64,000 bases of DNA from Annulohypoxylon bovei var. microspora (taxonomy: Eukaryota; Ascomycota; Sordariomycetes; Xylariales; Hypoxylaceae), in assembly GCA_022836615.1 (NCBI GenBank), contig MU405213.1:1-64000 (forward strand), in the 5' to 3' direction. This document shows, piece after piece, positions 43,447-54,931 of this stretch. The position numbers were made by a program, and so were the translations under genes. The notes beneath the pieces were generated by a model. The model was not told the DNA's origin, made no database searches, and saw only the letters and a list, made by a program, of their open reading frames with translations. Numbering within the stretch: the first letter of the stretch is position 1; each line of letters starts with the position of its first letter.

Positions 43447-44910
43447 CTAGTACAGAACCTTTCCGCCGGCACCAGTAACGGGCATACCACCGGGAAGTTC
43501 CGTAAGCCCTGCGACGTAGATATTAGAACCGTCTCTCGTCAAAATGCATAAAATCGCGAGAACAAGAAAGGGGTTACTCACAGCCGTCGATGTCTTCGTT
43601 GACGCTGACCTGCTTGCTGCACTGGTTTCCCTGGGCGATGGTCTGCGTGCGAAGTTGGGGGCAGTTGATGTTGCATCCCGAGTCCATGGCCGTTTGAAGG
43701 GCTTCTCCCTTCCAGCCGAACACGTAGTCGCCGTGGTTTCCGTATCCTGTCGCGTCCCCGTACGACCAGACGAAGGGCTGGCTTCCGTCCGTCGGCCAGT
43801 CGTTGGGGTTATTGAAAGGGCGCGTGTCCCAGATAACTTCGTAGAATAATTGCGGGATCTTTTGGTTCGAAATTAGTATTTCTATTCTCCTCTTAAAACG
43901 AAGAAACTTGGATGTTACTTACTTTCACGGGGTGTGTCGACGGGCAAGCGCCGCCGCTCTCAAAGGTCCCGCTTTCTGGATACGCTACGTGGCTCGAGTG
44001 GTCGGCTGTGTCGAGGTTCTTTCCGTCCCAGCAGCTGAGCGTCGGTTAGTTTGTTGCTTTCATATGCCTAGGTAGCTATTTATAGCACGATTCCCCCCCT
44101 TACTTTTAGAAATGGGGATACTTACGTTGGGAAACGGATGTTGGCCATTATTCCAGCTTTGCACACCTTCTTTGGCATGTCCATGGTCTCGCCACTTCGG
44201 GTTAGGATGGTGTCCAGGCAAGTGTAGGTGAGTTGGCGGTACTTCTTGGCCTCCGCCTCGGTTCGGTACATCGGGTTTCCGACGATCATACGGAAGCCCT
44301 AAATTTCGCGGTTAGCGTCTTTAAGGTTCCCCCTAGAATCCTATGAGAGAGCAACATACAGGTTTAAAAGCGGTAACCTTGGCGTTGTTATAGCTAGGAG
44401 TGTAGTAAACGGTCATGCCGCCCTTGGCGCTCTCAAAGCCGGAGTTAGGCATCTGCTGGACTCGCTTGTAAGTGCCGTTCCTGGCACGGAAGTATAGGAT
44501 GGCGGTCCAGTAGTTGGATGTGTCGTCGGCGAAGGTGCATGTAGTGCAGGTAGCCTCACTAGGAATGTCGAGTTTTGGGTATTCCACTATAACAACGGGA
44601 ATCAGTAATTTCTTCTTTAGAGAGAAGTTTTAAGGATGCCTCAGTAGCAACAACTCCTTAGTTGACTTAATTAGGAAATTCTGACTCCCGAGACGGGCTA
44701 GAAAAAGAGGTCTCGGTGTTACATACTGGAGCTATTAAAGGCATTACCACCAATAATCTGGTGGACGTGGGGCGAGCCGACGACTCCCGGAGTAACGAGC
44801 GGGTCTAGACGCTCGACGACAAGCTGCGAGCACGAGAAACGAAGCAGCGCTTGGGCACCGGGCGCAAGAAGCGTCGCGGCGACAGCGACGGAGTTGAAGG
44901 TTAGCTGCAT
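43447..44910 (-). CDS. Secreted DUF1996 domain protein
   Basis: Six exons: 44910-44727, 44586-44360, 44298-44126, 44034-43923, 43858-43582 and 43508-43447, giving 344 residues. Residues 1-21 form a signal peptide ending in GAQA. The DUF1996 domain covers the rest, with LRFSCSQLVVERLDPLV, SPHVHQIIGGNAFN, TCTTCTFADDTSNYWTAILYF, CWDGKNLDTADHSSHVAYP and GWKGEALQTAMDSGC. These extracellular fungal proteins are common in plant-associated and saprophytic ascomycetes; their function is unknown. The final exon begins inside a Trp codon (DGWLTELPGGMPVT), as expected for the family. The first intron is the second copy of the repeated intron family listed separately. A Met seven residues further upstream would also serve as start. 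Confidence 0.88.
44587..44726 (-). mobile_element. Introner-like element, copy B (intron 1 of the DUF1996 gene)
   Basis: This 140-nt intron is homologous to intron 3 of the Zn2Cys6 gene 11 kb away. In transcript order it contains the stem CCGAGAC/GTCTCGG near the donor and a longer pair GGGAGTCAGAATTTC with GAAATTACTGATTCCC reaching almost to the acceptor, plus an inner TAAGGA/TCCTTA stem. It would thus fold on itself over most of its length. It interrupts a codon in phase 1. The structure is better preserved than in copy A, which suggests it is the younger copy. Confidence 0.75.
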
Positions 44911-46252
44911 CCTGAGAGACGAGGGCGACAAGCGTTGCGATGTAGCACAGAAAAAGGGGGTTCCGCAGGCTTCGCTTCTACGACGCGGGCTCGTCGCCTA
45001 TTTAAACTACCTCATACCTCATATAGCCGGGCGAACGCATATTGCCCCTATGATCCTCAGGCTTTTCTTTCATTCCGTCTTGCATGCTGATGCCGTCCCG
45101 TCGAGCACATCACCGTATAGACGACCAGCGGTTAATATGATGAATATAGCCGAGATCACCCCTGGCCCTTGTCTGCCGTGGGGAGCGACGAGCCGCGAAC
45201 AGTTCACGCCATAAATTTTCTTTATTTAGGCGTGCGCAAGGGGGATTGTCACGTTGTTTCTAGGATCGCGTTCGATCATTTGCGAGCATTGCCGCTGGCT
45301 TGAGTCGGCTTTTGCGAGCCACGAGAAATCATGGGGAGACATGGCAATACCCATTAAGAACCGTTCTCTCGATAATAGCGCCAAGGATCACCATAGAGTT
45401 GATAGCTTCCAGACTGGTTATAATACCTATTCATTATAATGATAACAATAACGCCCAAAGAGACTCAAGTTAATGAGGCGACACGGAGGTAGGTCCGTGT
45501 GGATTAGATAACCTCAGGTAGGAAATTCGATGGGCTGTTTGGAACCACAAATCGATGGTCAGGTGATAATAAGATCCGATTTTAGCGAAATAGATGTTCT
45601 TTTTATATAATACCATGGTCGACCCATGAATTTGTAGCTCCGGTAGTGGAAAGGGAGATTGACATAACCCTAGGTGCCTTGGCCTGTCATCCCAATCCAG
45701 TAATATGAGGTTATATTTCCCCGGATAAAAGCATGTACCTAAACCTTGCTCGGCTGTCACCATCCGGAGATCGCCCTAGGATAGAAATTCCAAATCTGAT
45801 AAGGAAACATGTTATTTTAATGAAGTTCTGGGAATCTAGGTGTATAACATGGTGGTCTGTAACTACCTACTAAGAGCTATCGGGCCGCCCCCTTATTGAA
45901 ATTCCGTTGCTAAATGCCAATAAGGGATTGATTAGTATTAATACATTTTAGGAATTGAGATAGGACATCTACTTATAAGAAAATTAAAATATCAGAGAAG
46001 AATCACGGATTATCAACGGTTTATAAGCTACCCAGTATCGAGTCGTGCACATAGAGCCACCCTGATCGCTTGGCTGACTAATCAAATTTACCCCTGAGCT
46101 GCGTAAATAGGGGCTTATTAAATTTTCAACCTGAACTACACAAATATTCTGATTTGATGCCGAGTGTTTACTTGTCATGATCACAATAATCTTTAGGCTT
46201 AAATTTTAGGTATTCTGTTGTTGCGAATGTCTAATATCGTCTACACTGAGCA
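44911..46252. other. Intergenic region, no gene recognised
   Basis: It holds the promoter side of the DUF1996 gene and the 3' side of the helicase gene. Open frames of up to 106 codons show no conserved pattern. Confidence 0.45.
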
Positions 46253-48124
46253 CTAGTTTCGCATCCCAAAGTTGTCCCGGTAGAACTTTCGCACCTCGGA
46301 GTTCCCACCCTTTCCAATAGTCAAGCCCTTCGGATCTCCCTCAACCTTGAGACCTTCGAGGTTCGTCGCTCTCGATAAGGCAACGTAGACTTGGCCTTCT
46401 TCCCAAGCTCTGGATAGGTCGACTACGACGCGGTCCAGCGTTAGCGATTGGCTCTTGTGGATACTCATGGCCCACGCGGGAGCTAGCGGGATCTGTGTGC
46501 GGCTGAGGATGCTGGACGGCTCTTCGTCTCCAAGGCAATGGATCGAACAGTCTGCATATATAGTTCTCGTCTCGCCGTTGTGGAACTTGACGATCGGCCA
46601 GACTTTCTTCTCTGCCCGGCCGATAAAATTTCGGATTTGGGTCTCTTTCATATAGGCGTACTCTCCGTAAATACCATTCGACGGATCCGCATCTTTCTTC
46701 TTATGTTTAGCCTTCGGGAGCTTCGAGGTTTCGAAAGGCTCGTAACCGCAGATAATGCCCTGACTACCGTTGCAGAGTTTGTAGTTCAAATCTAGATTCA
46801 CGAGTAGGACGACTAGCGCGCCAAGCTTGAGTTCTAGGTAGCGTTCGAACCGGTGCTCGTCAAGTGCTGGCAGACAGCCGTCTTTTGAGCGTTCTCCTTT
46901 GTATTTGAGGTGTGGATGCTTCGCCTCGTTCCAATCAAAGTGGTCTAGACATTTATACGTGCACTTATCTGTCTTGAGGCGGTCAAATTCGCGCTGGTTA
47001 ATTCTGCGTACTTCCTCTCTGGTCGCGTAGAGCCTAGTGGCATTTCCTGTAGTAGAGTGGTGGTTCATGAGTAGTCCAATCTGACTTTCCGTTAAAGGGA
47101 TGCCGACTCGAACCGTCTGCAAGATGCTAATGAATTTTTCATCGGTTCTTTGCCGATGAATTGTTTTCAGAGAGTAATGAACGAAGTTACACTCCTTCCA
47201 AGCCTTGCTTCGGAAAGCCCACTTGTCCTCATCGTAGAACGATCCGTGTTTCTTGCATGTGTACATTTCCTTCGCAGCGTCTTTGGTCAGCTCACTCCCA
47301 CATCTAAGGCAATACTCGAAGGGTTTCACGGGCGGCAGCTGGTGAAAGTCTCCAGTGACAACTAGCTGAGTTCCCCCGAAAGCCTTATCTGGGTCGCGGA
47401 CTGCCTTCATAATCTCGCTGAGTCGCTCGAAGTGGAAGTTTTCAACCATGCTGATTTCATCGATGACGAGGACATCGGTCTGTTTGAGGCGCTTGCGAAG
47501 ATGCTTGTTGTGGCGAGTTTCCTGCTTGAGTTCTTCTAGATATCTTTTCTGAGATGCCGGTCTCCATCCAGCATATGTCCAAGTCGTCGAGCCACCAACC
47601 TCCAAGGCAGCTCGCCCTGTCGGGGCAAGGATATGTACAGTATTCCCCAAAGCTCGTAGACGAGAGGTGAAAGCTTTGAGGACGGTTGACTTTCCACACC
47701 CCGCGGATCCCGTATAGAAAACATTGCGTCCTTCCATGATTACTTTGACGAGTTCGGCTTGTTCGGGGCACAACGACGGTTCAGTCGGTATAGAATTCAG
47801 TGATGATTCATTGTCCTTTGGTTGCAGTAATGGATTTAGAGTAGGATAGATGTCTAGATCGTCTTGCTTAAGATTATCGTCACCATCCTCTTTTTGGGGA
47901 TCATAGGCGAGAGGTATGACTTTCCCCGAGCAGTATACGTTGATGATATCATCATCGCTTTCGTCTCCTTCTTGTGTTTGCGATGAACCTTGCTCATCTA
48001 AAATATTTGAATGATGCGAAAAAGCATTCAGGATTTGAACGTCATCGGATCCGTCGTATTCGTCACTTGAGCTAAACAGATGGATAGCTTCAGACTGTGA
48101 GTCGTCTTTCAGGCGCCGTCTCAT
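46253..48124 (-). CDS. Pif1-like superfamily 1B DNA helicase
   Basis: A single exon of 623 residues. An acidic, Ser/Asp-rich N terminus of about 110 residues precedes the helicase. Motifs in order are Walker A GSAGCGKS (139-146), motif Ia LAPTGRAALEVGG, Walker B VLVIDEISM (Asp220/Glu221), GDFHQLPPV (motif III), a Cys/His-bearing insert (Cys270, Cys273, Cys288, His291) and the C-terminal HKSQSLTLDRVVVDL with YVALSRATNLEGL (motifs V and VI). Pif1 helicases unwind DNA 5' to 3' and act at G-quadruplexes and telomeres. This short version with a zinc-ribbon-like insert resembles the multicopy Pif1-like genes of fungal accessory regions more than the single housekeeping Pif1. There is no Rep or Helitron terminus around it, so a transposon origin is not shown. 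Confidence 0.88.
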   Translation of the reverse strand: MRRRLKDDSQSEAIHLFSSSDEYDGSDDVQILNAFSHHSNILDEQGSSQTQEGDESDDDIINVYCSGKVIPLAYDPQKEDGDDNLKQDDLDIYPTLNPLLQPKDNESSLNSIPTEPSLCPEQAELVKVIMEGRNVFYTGSAGCGKSTVLKAFTSRLRALGNTVHILAPTGRAALEVGGSTTWTYAGWRPASQKRYLEELKQETRHNKHLRKRLKQTDVLVIDEISMVENFHFERLSEIMKAVRDPDKAFGGTQLVVTGDFHQLPPVKPFEYCLRCGSELTKDAAKEMYTCKKHGSFYDEDKWAFRSKAWKECNFVHYSLKTIHRQRTDEKFISILQTVRVGIPLTESQIGLLMNHHSTTGNATRLYATREEVRRINQREFDRLKTDKCTYKCLDHFDWNEAKHPHLKYKGERSKDGCLPALDEHRFERYLELKLGALVVLLVNLDLNYKLCNGSQGIICGYEPFETSKLPKAKHKKKDADPSNGIYGEYAYMKETQIRNFIGRAEKKVWPIVKFHNGETRTIYADCSIHCLGDEEPSSILSRTQIPLAPAWAMSIHKSQSLTLDRVVVDLSRAWEEGQVYVALSRATNLEGLKVEGDPKGLTIGKGGNSEVRKFYRDNFGMRN

Positions 48125-49217
48125 AGGAGAATTGCCACCATCACCATATACGTTATCTCTGCCTGTATTCCATTAATTAGCTTTAATACTCGTAACATAT
48201 CAAAATAGATCCGATACAGAGACGATATCTAAAACGTACGAGTTTGACTCATGGTGGTTGGTTATCTAGGCGAAAATATTAAATTTAGTTAACACTTGTG
48301 TACTGATGGATTAAAAAGGAGGAATGGACGTGACAGATTGTGGTAATGTGATTGCTTCAAGATGTGTCGGGTTGTCACCTGTCAATGTGTGTAACAAATG
48401 CTAGCGCAAATAAGAGGTAAAATCAAACGGGTTGATGTGGGCTTAGTCTATACTGTATGAAAGTTTGAGCGTAATAATATGAGTAGCACCTTCCTCCTAA
48501 ACATATTATATGCCCCATCTACTAGTAGTGGTCCAAGTGCTATCCTTCCTAAGTAGCTTTTCTTTGTATTTGCATAATACATCAAGATATTGCTTAATAC
48601 TCCTATAATTGTAAGATAATATTCGCCATTCTACTAGACTTTATTAGCCATTGACAGGTTTACTCCCACTAGGTCAAACCCCTGATGGGCTGAACCTAAA
48701 TCCGACCAGACCTTCAGCAGACCAATCTTCCAACTGCTAACCCTCCGGCAGATTTTCTCATTTTTTTTTTATTTGGACGGCGACAAGACACATGTTAGCT
48801 TGTCAACGACCCAAGTACCAAAGTACTCTATTGGACTGACCTAGCATGATACCAACTGGATTGCATGCCATCATTTGAGGTCTTGTTCTTCACCCCTGAA
48901 CCCCTGAACCCCTGAATACTTGAGAACATTTGGGTACTTAACCTCTTTTATTGTATATTGAAGCATTAAGACATTTTCAACATTAAGTGTATTTGAGTAA
49001 AACACTTTGTTATGAACAAGAAAGGTATTAAGGACATTTAAGGAACCACTGGGGGTTGTAGGGTTTTGTATTGGTAAATACTCTCCGTTCAATCCCTAAA
49101 CAGAATTTTACTAGTTTTATCATATCGAGTAAACTACCTTTGTAATAAACTAATGAAGCCTAAGTCATCTCGAAAAGCAAATGTCCTAAGAATAGACACA
49201 TTTTTGAGAGTAGCCCT
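48125..49217. other. Intergenic region, no gene recognised
   Basis: AT-rich; it contains three tandem copies of CCCCTGAA listed separately. The only longer frame (48871-49092) overlaps that repeat and is not supported. Confidence 0.5.
48893..48916. repeat. Three tandem CCCCTGAA units
   Basis: An exact 8-bp unit repeated three times head to tail between the hydrolase and helicase genes. It is too short to be a telomere remnant and is most likely a minor minisatellite. Confidence 0.85.
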
Positions 49218-50362
49218 CTAGTTCTTACTAAATGCAGCTTTAAGCTCGTCGACACAATCGTTGATAAATTCTTTCGCCGTTGGACTCGCTCCATCCCAGT
49301 GACCAAACGGATGCCCCTGTCCCTTGTAGATCTTCAATTTGCTAGGAGTACCGGCTGCCGTCAATTTCTCATGGTACGCAGCCCCTTCCGAGACGAGTGG
49401 GTCGATTTCAGCACAGCGGATGATGGCCGGCGCAAGATTTGCATGTGAGTCTGCAACAATCGGCGAGGCACGGATGTCGTTAGCTTTCTCCGCACGGCTT
49501 TCATCCGTTCCCAGCCACAGATTATAGAACCAGATGAGACGGTTGAGAGGGAGCATGGGTGCGAACTCAAAATCGATGTAACTTTTGTACGGTGTCTTTG
49601 CAGGGTCGCATGAACCCTTCGTCGGGATATATCTCGCGTCGATCACTGGTACGATGAGCAGCTGGACGACCAGATTTGGTTGACTTGGTTCATCCCGACT
49701 TAGCAATGCAAGGGCTGCCGCGATACAAGCTCCAGCAGAAAGTCCACTGACTCCTACACGCGAGGGATCTATCTTCAGCTTCTCTGCATTTTCAAATGTC
49801 CACTTCAGCGCCTCCCAGCTGTCAGTGACAGAGATTGGATGCGGATATTCTGGGGCAAGTCGGTAGTCTACATTGACTACAATGCTGCTAACTCTCTGGC
49901 AGAGCGTTCGACATAGAGTCTCATCCGAGCCTAAATCTCCAATGACAAACCCACCACCATGGAAATTCACAAGCGCTGGGAGCAATCTTTCCCGTTCGAG
50001 TCCAGCACTGGAAATCGCATCTGGTGTAGGTACATACACCTGGATAGCAATCTCGCCAGAAGGGTTTGAGACAGGGATCTTGTAGATGGTATTGCTGGCT
50101 ACTTCTGGTGACTCTGCACTGACCTTGGCAGTCGGAAAAGTGTACTTCACCCTGTCTTTATTGTAGACCTCATACGGGACTTGGTCTGCTCGTAGCTGAG
50201 GCGCTGTGAACCCACTTGTGAGTTACTCGAAATGGGAAACGGAAGTATTTCATGAATAATACCTTGGTAGCGATTGTAGATCTCGGCAAAGACCGGATCG
50301 ATTTTCTCGACTATCGAGTGATGTAACGGATTTACAACAGATGGAACGTCGTTGGAACCCAT
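49218..50362 (-). CDS. Alpha/beta hydrolase of the hormone-sensitive lipase (HSL) type
   Basis: Exons 50362-50263 and 50203-49218 give 361 residues. The oxyanion motif HGGG lies at 115-118 (NFHGGGFVIGD). The nucleophile is Ser189 in GLSAG, with Asp301 (CAEIDPLVSEG) and His331 (GQGHPFGHWD) completing the triad. Such enzymes hydrolyse short acyl esters, carbamates or lactones in secondary metabolism and detoxification. GLSAG replaces the more usual GDSAG, which is tolerated in the family. There is no signal peptide, so a cytosolic location is expected. The short first exon (MGSNDVPSVVNPLHHSIVEK) joins through a 59-nt intron in the correct phase to APQLRADQVPYEVY. Confidence 0.9.
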
Positions 50363-53300
50363 GATTAGTGCAATATGCAGGTTTTAATTGAGGATACCAG
50401 CTTGGATTAATTGTATTCTCATACCTACACCCTTCGTATAGAAACTACAATGGTAGAATTCTAGGAATAGCTCGGGATATCACCGTGAGCTTGACAAATG
50501 GAGTGGTAGGTAATTATTAAGGTTTCCCCTGGAGGCTGGAGTTCTATTCCGGTAAGATGAATAATAGTATATCTAGTCACACGTAGGATCTAAGATTCTG
50601 GTCAAGTAGCTTACGCATATTTATTCCCCCATACAATCCGTCCTCTCCGTTCCTGACTTTCGCGTGACCTCCTTATGCACTACGTTATAATTGTGGGGGT
50701 CAATGTAGTAGCATAGCACGGGCAGGCAAGAATTGCAGGAGGCCAAGATATACATGTCCTATCAGTCTATACCTACTCTCCCCGAGACCGCAGCTAGGTG
50801 CATATGCTGGATTATCCTAGGAGCGTATTCCCGTAGGCATCATACGTGGGGAAAGATTAGCATTATCTGAGGGGATTTTACACTAGCCTAGGTAATTGGT
50901 CACCTGATATACTATACTACTGTCTTTAGGGGAGATCGTGAGTACGACCAATGAAACTACCGCCTCAGATCAAATTTGACGTTTAGGTAGAAAGTAAGGT
51001 ACCAATACCCCAAGATTCAATAACGGATTACTATCATCCAAGCCAGCCGATCCGGAGTCGAGCCTGCAAATACTTCACCATACTTCTGCTTGGTATAAGA
51101 AGGCACCTAAACGTATCAGTTCTTGGTGAATATTCGAGGGATGAACGTTAAATTTTCGTTATTTTCCTATATATAATGAGGCCTCGCTAATTCTAATGCA
51201 TCCGTTCAGTTGCTTAACTAATAGTTTCTAAGATTCGAAGGTTTAGAAACTCCTGCTACCCCTTGATAAAATCAGTTGTTTTATAACAATAGACGCTTAG
51301 GATAACGAGTATTAATCTGCGAGAATTACTTCCATAGGGGCTCCAGGTAGTCTTCAGAAAGAAAGCAGACACGAAAATGGCGGTAATTAGTGATAGAGTA
51401 GAAGAAGGCGTATGTCCCATTCATATGTGATGACGGGATGTTCGATGCTCTATCTTACCTTCGGGAATACTTAAATTCGCAGAAGATTAGACTAAGTAAT
51501 GATATTCAAGCATCTTATTCTAATTTGAAAATGCTCAACTTCAAATATTGATTACATACCTAAGGTAAGTAGGTAGTTTTAATTATCATGTTTTTTAGTG
51601 AAGCATTGCGATCACCCTGACTAAAAATATTTGTACAAGTTAGGAGCCTCATAAGTCAAATAGCCCCTTCAAACTTTCCTCTTTCAATATAACTAATAGG
51701 AACGATCTTAATAGAGGTACTTCAGGTTGGAGTTCGAGATAGAACAACGAGTTGTTAGGGTTAATTATTTCGGTAATAATTATTATCAAGTTGAGGAATC
51801 TTTATATGTTGTCATATGCTCTAGGTTAACTCATTATCTCAAGTTTCATATTGGTTGAATGTAATATTAACACAAGCACCTGGAATTTTCATTATTTAGA
51901 TGGCCATTCATGTTTCCTAACTCTTGCTTTATCGACACCTATCTTGTCCTTCGATTTGTGAAGCGTTCAGGGGTATTCTTCAACAAGAAAGTTATGATAG
52001 TGTAGAGGTTTGTCTATGTTCATAGATTTATAGCAATGCATTTGCTTGGAACTGTGTACTATTATTTGCTCTATAGGTAACAGCGAATGATACGAATTCC
52101 CCAAGAGAAATCCAAGGGCGATTATTATAATACACATATCATACTAAATAGTTTTCTATCTGTAGAAAGAACCTACGGCATAGTTTATATTGAGATAGGT
52201 ACAAGGACGCATTCAAGAAAGGATTTCTAGGATACGATGTTAAGGGATGGTGTTTATCACAATCTTTTCTCATGGATGACCTTTAATTGTCGATTTAATG
52301 GGAATTCGGCTTGACAAAATACATTGGTTGTGAATTAAAATTGCCACCATCGGCCTTTGGTTCTAACATAATATTGGTTAATATCTCGACGAGTGGCTTT
52401 ATTCAAGCTGGTTCATGAAGTTAATGATGGGATGTGGCTAATGGGTGTTGTCGTGATGCTTATCTAGCGACTAACTAATCGCCATTAGATTTTCCTGGCA
52501 GATTCACAAATGGATAATTATCATTTTCGTGGTGCTAGCTGGATCGCATTGGCTCGTAACATGAATCAAAGCTGAGACACAATAATCATTGGATGGGTGG
52601 ACGATTCAATCTAGAATGATCCCCCATAGGCATGTTGGTCGCATTATTTACGTACGCAATGGCTCTTATCCAGCCGCGTGTCCTTGGGCAAGAACTAGAT
52701 CCGCATTGCAAGTTGTGTTTGCTTATCCACGCTGGATAATGGCTTGTGGGGTTCGTGGAAACTAGGCGACTTAGAAACCCCGGTGATCAAATTGATGAGG
52801 CGTAGGCGGGCATGTAATCATGCGTAGGAGGTATCTAATGTAAGTGGGGTTTAGGTGATCGGATTTTGCGGCACGATTTTGGAGTTGGCGGATAGAAGCG
52901 TTCGAGATATATGTACGGTTGAAAGAGAAGGAATCCGGAAAGATTGCTTCCATCGCGTACAAATTTATGGATGTACTGTTGGATTCTAAGCTAAGTTGGT
53001 TGATGGTTAGTTTGATCAAATGAAGCACCCCCTTGCGACATTTTGTATTGAATGGGGTTCGTCTTCCCACAATTCGGTGTCGGACCGAGTCTTCGCGAAG
53101 CATTTTCACGAAACGATGTATTAAGGCAGGAGTGACGCCATCCAAAAAGCATCTACATAGGTATCTAGCATTGATATTGATATATGTATACATATTTAGG
53201 TACATGTAGGTGATGTGTCGAATCGTAAGCTTTAATGTTGCGAGTAATGCATTCGTAATGTGTTTTGAAAGCGCTGACTTGCTGGATCGCCGGATCGCAG

Positions 53301-54300
53301 GCAACCTAAACTTGGCGAACCAGTCCTGTGGCATCCTTCCGCGCGATGCGTAAATAATGGGATGACTTCGGATCACCAGCCCCATTACTTCGTTGGGTTC
53401 ATCTGCCGCATGCCCAGGTGATAGGAGGACAAACGGTGTCAGCCGGTGATACAGAAAATTGACACTCGGCCAGTGTTAGGCTGGTGGTGATAAATGGGGG
53501 CTGAGTAGTCTCATTCCTCCTGATTTCCCCCTCATGCATTCTATACCGTTTGTAGATATTAGAATCAAGGGATGGATATTGTTGTCGAAAATCCTAGTCA
53601 CGAAAGTTCCAACATATCATTCTACCCTACCTGGGCTGTCTGGGTAGCTGAAGGATCTCATTAACAAGATATTATGGTACCCGTACCTATTGTAGGTAGA
53701 CTGTTGTATTGATTGTAGAGATAGCCTTGTATCGCCGTATCGGTGATGATTTCCTTGGAAACATGAATGGACGGGAGAAATGTCTAGACGCAAATGGAAA
53801 AGCTTCAAAATTTATCGGAGTAATAAATATTATGTACATGTACCTGTGGGATTCCCGAGTCTAGTCCAATCCGATCAGTCCGTTCAATGTTCCATAGTTC
53901 AATCCATGTACCTGGGTACCTAACTAGCCCCTTTTATTAAATTGATGGCGAAAATAGATAGGCGACAGACTAGTAAGTTAGAGAAACACGTGACATTCTC
54001 GGACATTTACTACTACTACTAGGTGGTTCGTGCACCACCAAACCTAAGTTGGATTCTTTCGCGACGAGCTGGATGTTGAGCCATGACGGGAAGCGGGAGG
54101 AGAGACAGAGCAGCAAGCCCTGACTCTCTGGAGGCCGTTTTAAAAAAGATTGTACGGTTTAAGCTGCCCCAAAAACTGATTACCACCAACGAGCACAATG
54201 GCTGCCCCCGTAATTCATAATTTGACCTTTCCATCATCGCACCCTCATCTTTGTTTTACCATTCCCATCCCATGATAATTTAATATAAACCAATCCATCA

Positions 54301-54350
54301 TCACCCATCACCCATCACCACCACCATCATCGTGTCATCGTGTCATCGCT
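54301..54350. repeat. CATCACC/ATC-type simple repeats
   Basis: A run of CATCACC, CACCAC and GTGTCATC units in the upstream region of the IES4 gene. Confidence 0.6.
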
Positions 54351-54803
54351 TTTCACATTTTCGCCAAACCAACCCACAAGGAGTTGCGAGAGAGTGCCAA
54401 GTCAGAATCACCACATCACCGCATCGCCATCACCGCCTCAACCTGCACTGTAGTACGCAAAACGCAGTACGCACTATACAACGCATCTGCATCCGCACCG
54501 CCCAACCTAGGGGGGCATTGGACTATCTCCGAAAGGGCAAATTGGAAAATTGGCAGAAACGCCTCCAGGGCTGCTAGGACAAGAATCAGTCTTTGGGGGT
54601 CGGATCTCGGTGGATCATTCACACTTTGCCAGGTTGATGACTTGACCCAACCTAAACTAAATACAAAGTGCACCATCCCACCAAGAAGGTTTTTTCTTTC
54701 CCCCCAGAAAACAGAAAAGATCACACAACAATCTTACTTCTACCAACTTACCCAACCAACCTTCCACTTTCTTCTATTTACCTCACCACCACCGGTTTCA
54801 TCA

Positions 54804-54860
54804 TCACCACCAACACCAACACCAAAACACCATCACCAATACCAATACCAATACCAAAAG
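54804..54860. repeat. ACCAAC/ACCAAT simple repeats
   Basis: Tandem ACCAAC, then CACCAAT and ACCAAT hexamers within the presumed leader of IES4, ending about 70 bp before its start codon. Confidence 0.7.
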
Positions 54861-54931
54861 CAACGCCATAATCTATCACCGATACTTGACTATCGCGACT
54901 TCATTTCCACGAACCCTCATCTATCGTCGTT

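Larger units (their letters stand above)
50363..54931. other. Long gene-poor region (about 4.6 kb)
   Basis: AT-rich intergenic DNA with dispersed TACCTA/TAGGTA motifs. The longest frame is 204 codons on the minus strand (52771-53385); it has no recognisable pattern and no splice context. The final 700 bp before the IES4 gene are rich in ATC, ACC and CCAAT-type short repeats and polypyrimidine, and probably form its promoter and leader. Confidence 0.4.

Noticed and set aside
43859..43922. Intron 4 of the DUF1996 gene as a third introner-like copy
   Set aside because: Only the donor GTAAGTAACATCCAAG and a few tail bases resemble the family; the match is too short to separate from normal splice-site similarity.
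46253..48124. Helitron transposon around the Pif1-like helicase
   Set aside because: There is no Rep/HUH domain, no TC...CTRR ends and no terminal hairpin; only the helicase domain is present.
48893..48916. Telomere-like repeat
   Set aside because: The unit CCCCTGAA is not the fungal TTAGGG repeat and occurs only three times.
52771..53385. 204-codon minus-strand open frame
   Set aside because: It has no recognisable motif, an unlikely composition and no splice or neighbour support; kept only as a note on the gene-poor stretch.
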